Translations under genes and position numbers: made by a program | Part shown: piece after piece, positions 32,714 through 42,031 of the stretch | Layout of the letters: the number at the start of each line of letters is the position of its first letter | Position numbering within the stretch: the stretch's first letter is position 1 | The notes under the pieces: model-generated | What the model saw: the letters and a program-made list of their open reading frames with translations, nothing else | Database searches by the model: none | Told to the model about the DNA's origin: nothing | From: Thiothrix nivea DSM 5205 | GTDB lineage: Bacteria > Pseudomonadota > Gammaproteobacteria > Thiotrichales > Thiotrichaceae | Assembly (NCBI RefSeq): GCF_000260135.1 | Contig: NZ_JH651384.1 | Location: 3,376,001 to 3,440,000 of the forward strand | Length of the DNA stretch: 64,000 nt | Direction: 5' to 3'

Positions 32714-33682
32714 ATGCAGGTAATTTGTCTTAGTGATGATGGCTCGCGTCGTACCTCCTTCATCCTGCACCCCTGGAAACACCTGATTATTCCGGCTGGC
32801 GTTGTTGCCTTGTTGTTGGTGGGACTTTCCATCAACCAGATGTTGGGTCTGTACCGGCTGGATGCGACACCGCAGAACGCTGACATTTCCCAAGCTGAGG
32901 CTGGCAAACTGCTGTCTGCCCTGGAAGAGCAAATTTCAACCGTCGACCAGATCAAGAAAGCATACGCCAACTATACGGTGGATGTTGACACCTTGTCGGT
33001 GCGTTTGGGAACAATGGAAGCTGAAATCGCTCGCTTGAATGCCTTGGCGAAACGTGTTGCCAACAAGGCCAAGCTTGATCCGCAGGAATTTTCGCTGGAT
33101 GACAAACCCGCCCGGGGCGGTGTTGACGTGGAGGCGGCGGAAGATGGCGTTGTTGAGCGCCAGAAAATTTCCTCAAATGACTTGCTGAGGGCTTTCCAGG
33201 CGGCTGAAAATAACGTCGACCGCCAGAAAGGCATGTTGGCAACGCTGGATCAGATACTGGAAGGTCTGACTTTACAGGAAGAGGTCATGCCATCGGGGCG
33301 TCCGGTGCACAGCGGTTATATTTCATCCGAATTTGGTTTCCGGCGTGACCCGTTCAATGGCCGCCAGAAAATGCATAAGGGTGTGGATTATGCAGGCCCT
33401 ACCGGGACAGACATCTTTTCAGTCGGTGGTGGGGTCGTTTCCTTCGTTGGCCGTAAGGCTGGCTACGGCAACGTAGTGGAAATTGACCATGGCGAAGGGG
33501 TAATCAGCCGTTATGCCCACCTGAATGCCATCAAGGTCAAGGAAAGCCAGGTGGTGAAAAAAGGCGATATGGTTGCTTGGATGGGTAGTACCGGACGCTC
33601 TACCGGCCCGCATCTGCACTTGGAAGTGTTGAAAAACGGTGAACAGGTCAACCCCCGGGAATACCTTGGTTACGAAGAATAA
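32714..33682 (+). CDS. M23 family metallopeptidase (LytM-type, membrane anchored)
   Basis: 322 residues: one N-terminal membrane anchor (about 21-42), a coiled-coil region (60-120) and a C-terminal LytM domain. Zinc ligands are visible in HKGVDYAGP and HLHLEV, with the substrate-binding SRYAHLNAI. All ligands are present, so it may cleave peptidoglycan cross-links, unlike the degenerate divisome factor EnvC. It lies directly upstream of secA in the usual gammaproteobacterial order. Confidence 0.92.
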   Translation: MQVICLSDDGSRRTSFILHPWKHLIIPAGVVALLLVGLSINQMLGLYRLDATPQNADISQAEAGKLLSALEEQISTVDQIKKAYANYTVDVDTLSVRLGTMEAEIARLNALAKRVANKAKLDPQEFSLDDKPARGGVDVEAAEDGVVERQKISSNDLLRAFQAAENNVDRQKGMLATLDQILEGLTLQEEVMPSGRPVHSGYISSEFGFRRDPFNGRQKMHKGVDYAGPTGTDIFSVGGGVVSFVGRKAGYGNVVEIDHGEGVISRYAHLNAIKVKESQVVKKGDMVAWMGSTGRSTGPHLHLEVLKNGEQVNPREYLGYEE

Positions 33683-33708
33683 TTCACCGTACAGCCAGTT
33701 AAACCGTA

Positions 33709-33764
33709 TATAATCAAGACAAACCGTCCGGTGCAGCGCGAGTGGATATGGCGTTGCACCGGAC
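33709..33764 (+). promoter_or_regulatory. secA promoter -10 and stable leader hairpin
   Basis: TATAAT (33709-33714) could be the secA -10. About ten bases on, GTCCGGTGCA (33726-33735) pairs perfectly with TGCACCGGAC (33755-33764). The stem can extend by four more pairs (GCGC with GCGT), and TTTCTATTT follows. The structure ends about 20 bases before the probable ribosome site. It may be an attenuator or control element for secA; no SecM-like reading frame is present. Confidence 0.5.
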
Positions 33765-33798
33765 TTTCTATTTGGAAAGGATACAAGAGAGAAAACGT

Positions 33799-36501
33799 AT
33801 GCTGGGTTCCGTAGCCAAAGCAATTTTTGGCAGCCGCAATGACCGCCTGGTCAAGTCTTATTCCAAAACAGTCAAAAAAATCAATGCTCTTGAAGAGCAA
33901 TGTAAAGCCTTGCCAGATACCCAACTGACCGCGAAAACTACCGAATTCCGTAACCGTCTGCAACAGGGTGAAGCCCTGGAAAACCTGCTGCCCGAAGCTT
34001 TCGCCGTGGTGCGCGAGGCCAGCCAACGGGTGTTGGGGATGCGCCATTACGATGTACAGATGATCGGTGGCATGGTGTTGAATGACGGCAAGATTGCCGA
34101 AATGAAAACCGGTGAAGGTAAAACCCTGGTAGCGACATTGGCGACTTATCTGAACGCCTTGCCGGGTAAGGGGATGCATGTCATCACCGTCAATGACTAC
34201 CTCGCCCAGCGCGATGCCGCGCAAATGGGTAAGGTGTACAGTTTCCTTGGTATGTCTACCGGCGTCATCGTCAATGGGTTGAATTCTGAAGAACGCCGCG
34301 CGGCCTATGGCGCTGACATTACCTACGGTACCAATAACGAATTTGGTTTCGACTACCTGCGCGATAACATGGCTTTCCGCATGGAAGACCGGGTACAGCG
34401 CCCACTGAACTACGCGATTGTGGATGAGGTCGACTCGATCCTGATTGACGAGGCGCGTACCCCGCTGATCATTTCTGGCCCCAGCCATGATGCTTCCCAG
34501 CTTTATATCGCCATCGACAAACTGATTCCCCAGCTGGTCAAGCAGAAAGAGGAAGACGGGCCGGGTGACTATTCGGTAGATGAAAAAGCCCGCCAGGTTT
34601 ACCTGACAGAAGCCGGGCAGGAACGTGCTGAACAACTGCTGTGGGAAGCGGCAGTCTTGCCGGAAGGCCAAGGGCTGTACGATAGCGTCAGCATCAGCGT
34701 CCTGCATCACCTGAACGCCGCGCTGCGTGCCCACGCACTGTTCCAGCGCAACGTCGATTACATCGTGCGTGATGGCAAGATCGTGATCGTGGATGAGTTC
34801 ACTGGGCGCACCATGCCGGGTCGCCGCTGGTCAGAGGGTTTGCACCAAGCCATCGAAGCCAAGGAGGAAGTGGAAATTCAGGCGGAAAACCAGACCCTGG
34901 CTTCCATCACTTTCCAGAATTATTTCCGTCTGTATGAAAAACTCTCGGGCATGACCGGTACGGCTGATACTGAAGCCTTCGAGTTGCAGCAGATTTATGG
35001 GCTGGAAGTGGTGGTTATCCCGACCCATCGCCCGATGGTGCGTATCGACTCCAACGACCTGATCTATCTGACTGCTGAGGAAAAGTACGAGGCCATCATC
35101 AAGGAAATTCAGGAGCAGGTCGCCAAAGGCAGGCCGGTGCTGGTGGGTACGGCATCCATTGACACCTCCGAATTGGTTTCCAACAAGCTGAAAGAACTGC
35201 GGATTCCACACGAAGTCCTCAACGCCAAGCAGCATGAACGGGAAGCGCACATTGTTGCCAACGCGGGTCGCCCCGGTGCGGTTACTATCGCCACCAACAT
35301 GGCGGGCCGTGGTACTGACATCGTGCTGGGCGGTAGTGTGGAAGAGGAAATCCGCCAGTTGGGTGAAAACCCCGACCCGGAAGCCGCCGCCAAAATCCGC
35401 GCTCTGTGGCAGAAGCGTCACGATGCCGTGGTGGCATCCGGCGGTTTGCACATCCTGGGTACGGAACGGCACGAATCCCGCCGTATCGACAACCAGTTGC
35501 GTGGCCGTTCGGGGCGTCAGGGCGACCCGGGTTCCTCACGCTTCTTCCTGTCGTTGGAAGACAACCTGATGCGCATTTTTGCCTCTGACCGGGTCAAGGG
35601 CATGATGCAGAAACTGGGGATGGAAAAAGGCCAGGCGATCGAAGCCGGGCTGGTTTCCAAATCCATCGAAAACGCTCAGCGCAAGGTCGAAGCCCACAAC
35701 TACGACATCCGTAAACACCTGCTGGAATATGATGACGTGGCCAATGATCAGCGCAAGGTCATTTACGCCCAGCGCAATGATCTGCTGGAGGCGGAGGACA
35801 TCAAGGAAACCATCGACGCCATCCGAGAAGATGTGGTTGATGCCATGTTCAGTACCTACATTCCACCGGGCAGCGTGGATGAGCAATGGGAACTGGACGG
35901 CCTGCACAAGCAGCTGTATACCGATTTTGGTCTGGATTTGCCCATCAAGTCATGGCTCGCAGCAGAAAAGAACCTGTACGAAGAAACCTTGCGCGACCGC
36001 GTTCAGGAAAAGGCTGCGGCCCTCCTTCAGCAGAAGGAGGACATAATTGGCGCACCCAACATGCGTCGCCTGGAGCGCGATGTCATGCTGCACGTGTTGG
36101 ACAGCGAATGGAAGGAACATCTGGCGGCGATGGATTACCTGCGCCAAAGCGTTGGGCTGCGTGGCTATGCACAGAAAAACCCCAAGCAGGAATACAAGCG
36201 CGAAGCCTTTGAAATGTTCGAGCAATTGCTGGAACGTATCAAGCATGACGTGATTGCCTTCCTGATGCGCATCCAGTTGCAGGAACCGCAACAAGCGATG
36301 GCGAATCTGGAAGCGCGTCCCGAGCAGCCGATGGAGTTTTCCCACCCTGATGCCAATACCTTTGAGGAAGAGGAAGAAGTGGTGGATGCGGTCGTGGGCG
36401 GTGACACCTACCAGCGGGAAGGGGACAAGGTTGGGCGTAACGACCCGTGCCCCTGTGGTTCCGGCAAGAAATACAAGCAGTGTCACGGTAAACTGAGCTA
36501 A
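33799..36501 (+). CDS. secA: Preprotein translocase ATPase SecA
   Basis: 900 residues from ATG 33799 ([11 protein letters not shown]), the standard SecA start. Walker [14 protein letters not shown] is near residue 103 and [14 protein letters not shown] near 210. The C-terminal zinc site [14 protein letters not shown], which binds SecB and phospholipid, is intact. SecA drives export through SecYEG. A stable hairpin precedes its ribosome site. Confidence 0.98.
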   Translation: MLGSVAKAIFGSRNDRLVKSYSKTVKKINALEEQCKALPDTQLTAKTTEFRNRLQQGEALENLLPEAFAVVREASQRVLGMRHYDVQMIGGMVLNDGKIAEMKTGEGKTLVATLATYLNALPGKGMHVITVNDYLAQRDAAQMGKVYSFLGMSTGVIVNGLNSEERRAAYGADITYGTNNEFGFDYLRDNMAFRMEDRVQRPLNYAIVDEVDSILIDEARTPLIISGPSHDASQLYIAIDKLIPQLVKQKEEDGPGDYSVDEKARQVYLTEAGQERAEQLLWEAAVLPEGQGLYDSVSISVLHHLNAALRAHALFQRNVDYIVRDGKIVIVDEFTGRTMPGRRWSEGLHQAIEAKEEVEIQAENQTLASITFQNYFRLYEKLSGMTGTADTEAFELQQIYGLEVVVIPTHRPMVRIDSNDLIYLTAEEKYEAIIKEIQEQVAKGRPVLVGTASIDTSELVSNKLKELRIPHEVLNAKQHEREAHIVANAGRPGAVTIATNMAGRGTDIVLGGSVEEEIRQLGENPDPEAAAKIRALWQKRHDAVVASGGLHILGTERHESRRIDNQLRGRSGRQGDPGSSRFFLSLEDNLMRIFASDRVKGMMQKLGMEKGQAIEAGLVSKSIENAQRKVEAHNYDIRKHLLEYDDVANDQRKVIYAQRNDLLEAEDIKETIDAIREDVVDAMFSTYIPPGSVDEQWELDGLHKQLYTDFGLDLPIKSWLAAEKNLYEETLRDRVQEKAAALLQQKEDIIGAPNMRRLERDVMLHVLDSEWKEHLAAMDYLRQSVGLRGYAQKNPKQEYKREAFEMFEQLLERIKHDVIAFLMRIQLQEPQQAMANLEARPEQPMEFSHPDANTFEEEEEVVDAVVGGDTYQREGDKVGRNDPCPCGSGKKYKQCHGKLS

Positions 36502-36538
36502 GCAATAACGGGAAGCAGTTTTAGCAGGAGTAAGTAAC

Positions 36539-37747
36539 ATGGCAGTCAACTTGCAAGCCCCCGAAACCCTGTTGCCGGTCGCTGGTGTGCGGCTGGCGTC
36601 GGTCAACGCAGGCATTCGTTACAAAAACCGTAACGATATGTTGCTGATGGAACTGGAACCGGGCAGCCATACTGCCGCCGTGTTTACCCGCAATGCCTTT
36701 TGTGCCGCGCCGGTGCATGTCTGTCGCCACAACCTGCAACATTCCAACCCGCGCTACCTGCTGATCAATGCAGGCAATGCCAATGCCGGCACCGGCGAAC
36801 AAGGGATGCAGGCTGCGCGCGAATGCTGCGAACAGGTGGCGCAGCAGGGCGCGTGCTGGGCGGAACAGGTGCTGCCGTTTTCCACCGGCGTGATTGGGAT
36901 GCAACTGCCGGTGGAAAAGATGACGGCAGCCTTGCCCGAGGTGTTTGGCAAGCTGGATGCCAATGGCTGGTTGGAAGCTTCGCGCACCATCATGACCACT
37001 GACACGGTAGCCAAAGCCATCAGCCGTCAGGTGGAAGTTTTCGGCGAAACCATTACCATCACCGGTATCGCCAAGGGCGCGGGCATGATCCACCCCAATA
37101 TGGCGACCATGCTGGCCTATGTGGCCACTGATGCCTTGCTGGAAAAAGAAATCCTGCAAAGCCTGCTGAATGACGTAGTGGAAGAAACCTTCAATTGCAT
37201 CACCGTCGATGGTGACACTTCTACCAATGACTCCTTGGTCGTGGTGGCGACCGGTAGCTCGGGTGTGTATGTCGGTGGTGATGGCTTGCCTGTGTTCCGG
37301 CAAGCCTTGCAGGAAGTGTGCCTGTATCTGGCGCAAGCCATCGTGCGAGACGGTGAGGGGGCCACCAAATTCATCAGCATTGAGGTGCAAGGTGCAGCTA
37401 CCCGCGCCGAAGCCCGGCTGGTCGGCAATACGGTGGCTTTATCCCCATTGGTCAAGACCGCGTTGTTTGCCAGTGACCCCAACTGGGGGCGGATTCTCGC
37501 GGCAGTGGGGCGTAGCCCGGTTGATGGGCTGGATGTCAGCTGCATCAGTATCTGGCTGGGGGATACCCTGTTGATTGAAGATGGTGAACCCGCTGCCAGT
37601 TACCACGAAGAACTGGGGCAGGTTGAAATGAAACGCGATGAAATCACCATCCGCATCCATCTGGGGCGTGGTGATGCCAGCGCGACGACCTGGACATGCG
37701 ATTTTTCATACGATTACGTCAAGATCAATGCCGAATACCGGAGCTGA
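36539..37747 (+). CDS. argJ: Bifunctional glutamate N-acetyltransferase / ornithine acetyltransferase ArgJ
   Basis: 402 residues. The autocleavage and nucleophile site is in KGAGMIHPNMATMLAYVATDA, split before the conserved Thr. The C-terminal region has SDPNWGRILAAVGRS. It runs the cyclic arginine pathway by moving acetyl from N-acetylornithine to glutamate. It sits 38 bases after secA and eight bases before the Nudix gene. Confidence 0.96.
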   Translation: MAVNLQAPETLLPVAGVRLASVNAGIRYKNRNDMLLMELEPGSHTAAVFTRNAFCAAPVHVCRHNLQHSNPRYLLINAGNANAGTGEQGMQAARECCEQVAQQGACWAEQVLPFSTGVIGMQLPVEKMTAALPEVFGKLDANGWLEASRTIMTTDTVAKAISRQVEVFGETITITGIAKGAGMIHPNMATMLAYVATDALLEKEILQSLLNDVVEETFNCITVDGDTSTNDSLVVVATGSSGVYVGGDGLPVFRQALQEVCLYLAQAIVRDGEGATKFISIEVQGAATRAEARLVGNTVALSPLVKTALFASDPNWGRILAAVGRSPVDGLDVSCISIWLGDTLLIEDGEPAASYHEELGQVEMKRDEITIRIHLGRGDASATTWTCDFSYDYVKINAEYRS

Positions 37748-37754
37748 TCGGTCG

Positions 37755-38693
37755 GTGAGTGTAGTCGAACCGTGGTTGCATGTCATGGCCGCAGTCATCC
37801 GGGGGCAAGAGGGCAGGATACTGTTGGCGCAACGCCCGCCTGGCAAACACCAGGGGGGCAAATGGGAATTTCCCGGCGGTAAGCTGGAGGTTGGCGAAAC
37901 CCCATTGCAGGGGCTGAAGCGCGAACTCCATGAAGAGCTAGGCATAGAAGTCCAGCACGCCCAGCCCCTGATCAAGGTACGGCATGTTTACCCCGAAACG
38001 GCGGTGTTGCTGGATGTTTGGGAAGTAGACGTTTTTACGGGTGAGCCACATGGCCGTGAAGGCCAGCCTGTAGGTTGGTTTGAAACGGAACAACTGTCTG
38101 GGCTGGAATTCCCGCCTGCCAATTACCCCATTGTAACGGCTGCCCGCCTGCCTGAGGTTTGCCTGATTACCCCCGAACCCGAAGACCCAGCGGTTTTCCT
38201 GCATAAACTGGAAGTGGCGTTGCAATCCGGTATCCGCTTGGTGCAGTTCCGGGCGAAGCGCTTGTTGCCTGATGAATATCTTGCTTTGGCGCGGGAAACG
38301 GCTAGGCTTGCGCATTCCTTTTCAGCCAGGGTTCTCCTGAATTCACCGCCGGTTATGTTGCCGGAAGCAGATGGATTGCACTTGACCAGCGCCCAATTGT
38401 GGCAGGATCATGATTGGCAACCCCACAATGGGTGGCTTTCCGCTTCCTGTCACAGCAGGGAAGAGCTGGCACAGGCAGCAGAAATCGGGGTCGATTTTGC
38501 CTTTTTGTCCCCGGTATTGCCCACGTTGTCCCATCCCGGGGCGGCACATTTGGGCTGGGAAGCTTTCGCGGCTTGCGTGGAACAAGTCAATTTCCCGGTA
38601 TACGCCCTGGGTGGACTGGATAACAGCCATGTCGTGGCAGCACGCAAGCGTGGAGGGCAGGGCATCGCCGCCATCCGCAGCTTGTGGAGTTAA
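37755..38693 (+). CDS. Nudix (MutT-like) hydrolase fused to a ThiE-like domain
   Basis: 312 residues from GTG 37755 (SVVEPWLHVMAAVIRG); ATG 37728 within argJ is an alternative start. The N-terminal Nudix box GGKLEVGETPLQGLKRELHEELG fits GX5EX7REUXEEXGU (about residues 38-60), so it probably cleans 8-oxo-dGTP like MutT. The C-terminal half (about 135-312) looks like a thiamine phosphate synthase TIM barrel (LVQFRAKRLLPDEYLALA, ALGGLDN), but catalytic residues seem reduced. This fusion is known in gammaproteobacteria beside secA/argJ. Confidence 0.88.
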   Translation: MSVVEPWLHVMAAVIRGQEGRILLAQRPPGKHQGGKWEFPGGKLEVGETPLQGLKRELHEELGIEVQHAQPLIKVRHVYPETAVLLDVWEVDVFTGEPHGREGQPVGWFETEQLSGLEFPPANYPIVTAARLPEVCLITPEPEDPAVFLHKLEVALQSGIRLVQFRAKRLLPDEYLALARETARLAHSFSARVLLNSPPVMLPEADGLHLTSAQLWQDHDWQPHNGWLSASCHSREELAQAAEIGVDFAFLSPVLPTLSHPGAAHLGWEAFAACVEQVNFPVYALGGLDNSHVVAARKRGGQGIAAIRSLWS

Positions 38694-38711
38694 GGCAGAA
38701 CTTGCCGTTCT

Positions 38712-38915
38712 TTAAGCGTTGAGGTCAGGGATCAGCTGGCTGTTGATGCGCGAAATCATGTCCTTGATTAGCAGTTTGCGTTTTTTCATGCGCGAAAGTG
38801 CAAACTGGTCGTGGCCTGGTTCCTCTATTAACGCAGTGATTGCGTCGTCAAGCTCGCGGTGTTCCTGCGTCAGGGCAGCCAGTTTGGCGTGCAGTGCTTC
38901 CGTGTCTAGATGCAT
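38712..38915 (-). CDS. YdcH family (DUF465) small protein
   Basis: 67 residues, all helical, with EHRELDDAITALIEE and RMKKRKLLIKDMISRI, the DUF465 signature of an antiparallel helical hairpin. Function unknown. It is on the minus strand, 15 bases after the pseudo-helicase gene and probably in its transcript, and converges with the Nudix gene. Confidence 0.88.
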   Translation of the reverse strand: MHLDTEALHAKLAALTQEHRELDDAITALIEEPGHDQFALSRMKKRKLLIKDMISRINSQLIPDLNA

Positions 38916-38930
38916 GTGTATGAATACTGG

Positions 38931-40463
38931 TTATTTGGTCAGGATACGACGTTTCTTTTCCTTGTAGCGGATGACAACCTGTTTTTCCTTGGGTTTGTCA
39001 TGCTGTTGCGGCATGTAATCCGGCTTTTCCCAGCTACCGATTTCGTAGGAACCGCCAGTATCACGGCGGGAAGCAGGATTCATACCCAAACCACCGCCGA
39101 CATCGCGTTTACGCTGTGCGCCACCGTTCAAACGGCCATAAGGGCCTTTGCGCTGGCGTTGCTGTTCGGGTGAGGGTTGTTGCTGCTGTTCGGGTTTGCT
39201 ACCGCGCGGCCCTTGCGGGTGATTGTTATTGCGCCCCCGGTTGTGGCCATTTTGTGTGGCTTGTTGCTTGCCTTTGCCACCTTTTTTCTGCTGCTGTTTG
39301 CCACCGCTGGAGCGTGGTGAGCGTACCGCAGGGGTGAAACCGGAGGTGTGTTCCAGTGGGGCGAGGCCGGGCAATGTGCATTGCTCGATGGAGTCGCCGA
39401 GGAAGTCTTCGATCTTTTTCAGGCTCTCGCGTTCGCGTGGCAGGACAATGGCAATAACGGCTTCTTCGCGGGAATCCGCTGGAATGCCTTGCAGACGCGC
39501 TTCATAATCTTCAACCTTGGGTGGAAGCTCGGAGTTGATGATGTGCTCTTCGCCTTGCAGGTTGGGGAATACACCATCTTGGTCGGCGTAAATAAGGATG
39601 GGCGCAGTCTCGCCATTACGCTCTGCTTCCGGCAAGTCCACGGCAATTTCAGCTGTATGGCCGTGGTTGGCAAGGCTTTCGGCTAACGCTCGGGCGGATT
39701 TGTTGGTAACGGTGTAAATGATGGTCGGTTCACCAGAAAATTCATCCAGCAAGTGATCCATCAGGGCAATCTTGTGGGTATAGTCATCCGCCAGATGCAC
39801 AACCTGTGGAATCTGCAACAGCGGGTTGCGGTCATCTTCTACTTCCAACTCTTCCGCACCTGCCAATACCGCGCGGGCATAAGCGGTAATTTCATCTTCC
39901 TGACGCACAAACGCAATCACTGGGCAGGCAGTGGCGCGTTCCGACAGGATTTTGTTGATCAGGCCATGCAAACCCTTGTGGTAGATGGCGCTGAGGTCGT
40001 CGATGATCAGCATTTCCAGTTTGGAAAAATCGGCCTTGTTGTTGTCCACCAGGTCATTGAGGCGGCCAGGGGTGGCGATCATCAGATCCAGCGGGCGGCG
40101 CAACAGGCGCATTTGTGGCTGGTAAGGGCGGCCACTGACGATGAAACCGGAACGGATCTGTTGTTCATCGCCGGTGAGGCGCTTGATGGTGTAGTTGATC
40201 TGGTTCACCCGGTCGCGGCGTGAGGTCAGGATCAGAATGCGTGCATGACGGTGTTCTTCCAGAGGATGGGCCATCACGTAGTCGATGGCGGGTATCAGGA
40301 ATGCCCCGGTTTTGCCGGAAGCTGATTGAGTCCAGACAATGACGCTTTTATTTTGCGCCATCAGTGGGATCAGCTGCTTTTGCAGTTCAGTCGGGTTCTC
40401 GTACCCGGCGGCCTGAATTTTCGCCGCAAACTCTGGATTTAAGCCTAATTCTGAAAAAGACAA
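38931..40463 (-). CDS. DEAD-box-like protein with degenerate helicase motifs and low-complexity tail
   Basis: 510 residues from TTG 40463 (GGGGAG upstream). The RecA-1 half has a Q-motif region (YENPTELQKQLIP), a changed Walker A (TQSASGKTGAF) and intact TPGRL. The DEAD motif reads DDLS, SAT is absent (IAFVRQED), PTREL is TSRRD, and in RecA-2 the ATDxAARG and HRIGRxGR motifs are lost (YADQDGVFPN, EARLQG). The C-terminal 130 residues are rich in Gln, Gly, Lys and Asn, RNA-binding style. It probably folds like an RhlE-type RNA helicase but may not unwind RNA. Motif loss across the whole protein argues against a single sequencing error. Confidence 0.85.
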   Translation of the reverse strand: MSFSELGLNPEFAAKIQAAGYENPTELQKQLIPLMAQNKSVIVWTQSASGKTGAFLIPAIDYVMAHPLEEHRHARILILTSRRDRVNQINYTIKRLTGDEQQIRSGFIVSGRPYQPQMRLLRRPLDLMIATPGRLNDLVDNNKADFSKLEMLIIDDLSAIYHKGLHGLINKILSERATACPVIAFVRQEDEITAYARAVLAGAEELEVEDDRNPLLQIPQVVHLADDYTHKIALMDHLLDEFSGEPTIIYTVTNKSARALAESLANHGHTAEIAVDLPEAERNGETAPILIYADQDGVFPNLQGEEHIINSELPPKVEDYEARLQGIPADSREEAVIAIVLPRERESLKKIEDFLGDSIEQCTLPGLAPLEHTSGFTPAVRSPRSSGGKQQQKKGGKGKQQATQNGHNRGRNNNHPQGPRGSKPEQQQQPSPEQQRQRKGPYGRLNGGAQRKRDVGGGLGMNPASRRDTGGSYEIGSWEKPDYMPQQHDKPKEKQVVIRYKEKKRRILTK

Positions 40464-40669
40464 GACACATACTCCCCGTCTAAGGATGTGGGTGAGAGTA
40501 ATTAATAAAACTATCGAATTGGAGAGAGGAAGCCAGCAACAATGTGCCCTCAGCTATTTGCCCGTAACCCGTATTTTGTAACGTAAATTTAAGTTGCTTC
40601 CCGAACCGATGATAAAATTATTATATCTGTTGCGGGTAGTCAACAATTATGCGCGCTATTGTCGCAAAT
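40464..40669. other. Intergenic region between radA and the DEAD-box-like gene
   Basis: About 206 bases with no gene. AT-rich stretches around 40600-40640 could hold a minus-strand promoter for the downstream pseudo-helicase, but no clear -35/-10 pair or terminator is seen. Confidence 0.5.
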
Positions 40670-42031
40670 TTACATCACAATTTCGATTGCTTTTTCCAAT
40701 CTTGCAATGGCTACTACCTTCATGCCCTCAATCGGATGGCGTGGTTTATTACCTTTCGCTACGATAGCCTGTTTAAAACCGTGTTTGGCAGCCTCACGCA
40801 ACCGCTCCTCGCCGTTTGGTACGGGACGAATCTCGCCAGCCAGCCCAACCTCTCCGAAAACCACCAGATCAGCAGACAAAGGACGATTGCGAAAACTTGA
40901 GAGCGCTGCAAGCAACAATGATAAATCGGCAGCGGTTTCTGAAATCTTAACACCACCGACAACATTTATGAATACGTCTTGATCGAACATTGAAATTCCG
41001 CCGTGCCTGTGTAGCACTGCCAGCAGCATGGCCAGGCGGTTTTGTTCCAGGCCAAGGGTGACGCGGCGGGGGGCTGCCCCATGGCTTTCATCGACCAGCG
41101 CCTGCACTTCCACCAGCAGCGGGCGGGTGCCTTCGCGCGTGACCATGATGACGCTGCCCGAAACAGGTTCCTCGTGGCGGGAGAGGAAAATGGCCGAAGG
41201 GTTGCTGACGCCTTTCAGGCCCTGTTCGGTCATGGCGAATACGCCGAGTTCGTTGACTGCGCCGAACCGGTTCTTGACAGCGCGCAGGATGCGGTAACGG
41301 CCGCCGGGGTCGCCTTCAAAATACAGCACGGTGTCGACCATGTGTTCGAGTACGCGCGGGCCTGCCAGTGTGCCTTCCTTGGTGACATGGCCAACCAGAA
41401 ACATGGCGGTTTGGGTCTGTTTGGCGAAACGCACCAGTTTGGCGGCGGATTCGCGGATCTGGCTAACCGAGCCGGGCGCGGATTGCAGGCTATCGGTGAA
41501 AATGGTCTGGATGGAGTCGACCACCATCAGACCGGGCTGTTCCTGCGCGGCCAGGGTGAGGATGTTTTCTACGCAGGTTTCGGTCAGCAGGCGTAGGTTG
41601 TCGGTGGGCAAGCCCAACCGCCGGGCGCGCAGGCCGACTTGTTGCAGGGATTCTTCGCCCGTCACATACAGGCTTTTCAGCTCGGTGAGTGTGGCCAGGG
41701 TTTGTAGCAGGATGGTGGATTTTCCAATGCCGGGGTCGCCGCCAATCAGGACGACAGAACCAGCCACCAGCCCGCCGCCCAGTACCCGGTCGAGTTCGGC
41801 CTGATGGGTGGCGATGCGCGGGTCTTCGCTCAGGCTGACTTCGTGCAGGGAACGGATGGCGGTTTGTTCGCCTGCGTAGCCGCCGGAACGGTGCTGGGGG
41901 CTTTTGTTGGCGGGGAGGGCGACACTTTCTTCCAGCGTGTTCCATGCGCCGCAATCGCCGCATTGGCCGCTCCATTTGCTGTGCAGGCTGCCGCAGGCGG
42001 TGCAGTAATACTGGAGCTTGGCCTTACTCAT
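40670..42031 (-). CDS. radA: DNA repair protein RadA
   Basis: 453 residues. A C4 zinc finger (YYCTACGSLHSKWSGQCGDC) opens the protein, Walker A GGDPGIGKST is near residue 97, the RadA-specific KNRFG motif near 257, and a Lon-like C-terminal domain follows. RadA promotes branch migration in recombination. It overlaps the corC-type gene upstream by eight bases, third in the minus-strand operon ypjD-corC-radA. Confidence 0.96.
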   Translation of the reverse strand: MSKAKLQYYCTACGSLHSKWSGQCGDCGAWNTLEESVALPANKSPQHRSGGYAGEQTAIRSLHEVSLSEDPRIATHQAELDRVLGGGLVAGSVVLIGGDPGIGKSTILLQTLATLTELKSLYVTGEESLQQVGLRARRLGLPTDNLRLLTETCVENILTLAAQEQPGLMVVDSIQTIFTDSLQSAPGSVSQIRESAAKLVRFAKQTQTAMFLVGHVTKEGTLAGPRVLEHMVDTVLYFEGDPGGRYRILRAVKNRFGAVNELGVFAMTEQGLKGVSNPSAIFLSRHEEPVSGSVIMVTREGTRPLLVEVQALVDESHGAAPRRVTLGLEQNRLAMLLAVLHRHGGISMFDQDVFINVVGGVKISETAADLSLLLAALSSFRNRPLSADLVVFGEVGLAGEIRPVPNGEERLREAAKHGFKQAIVAKGNKPRHPIEGMKVVAIARLEKAIEIVM

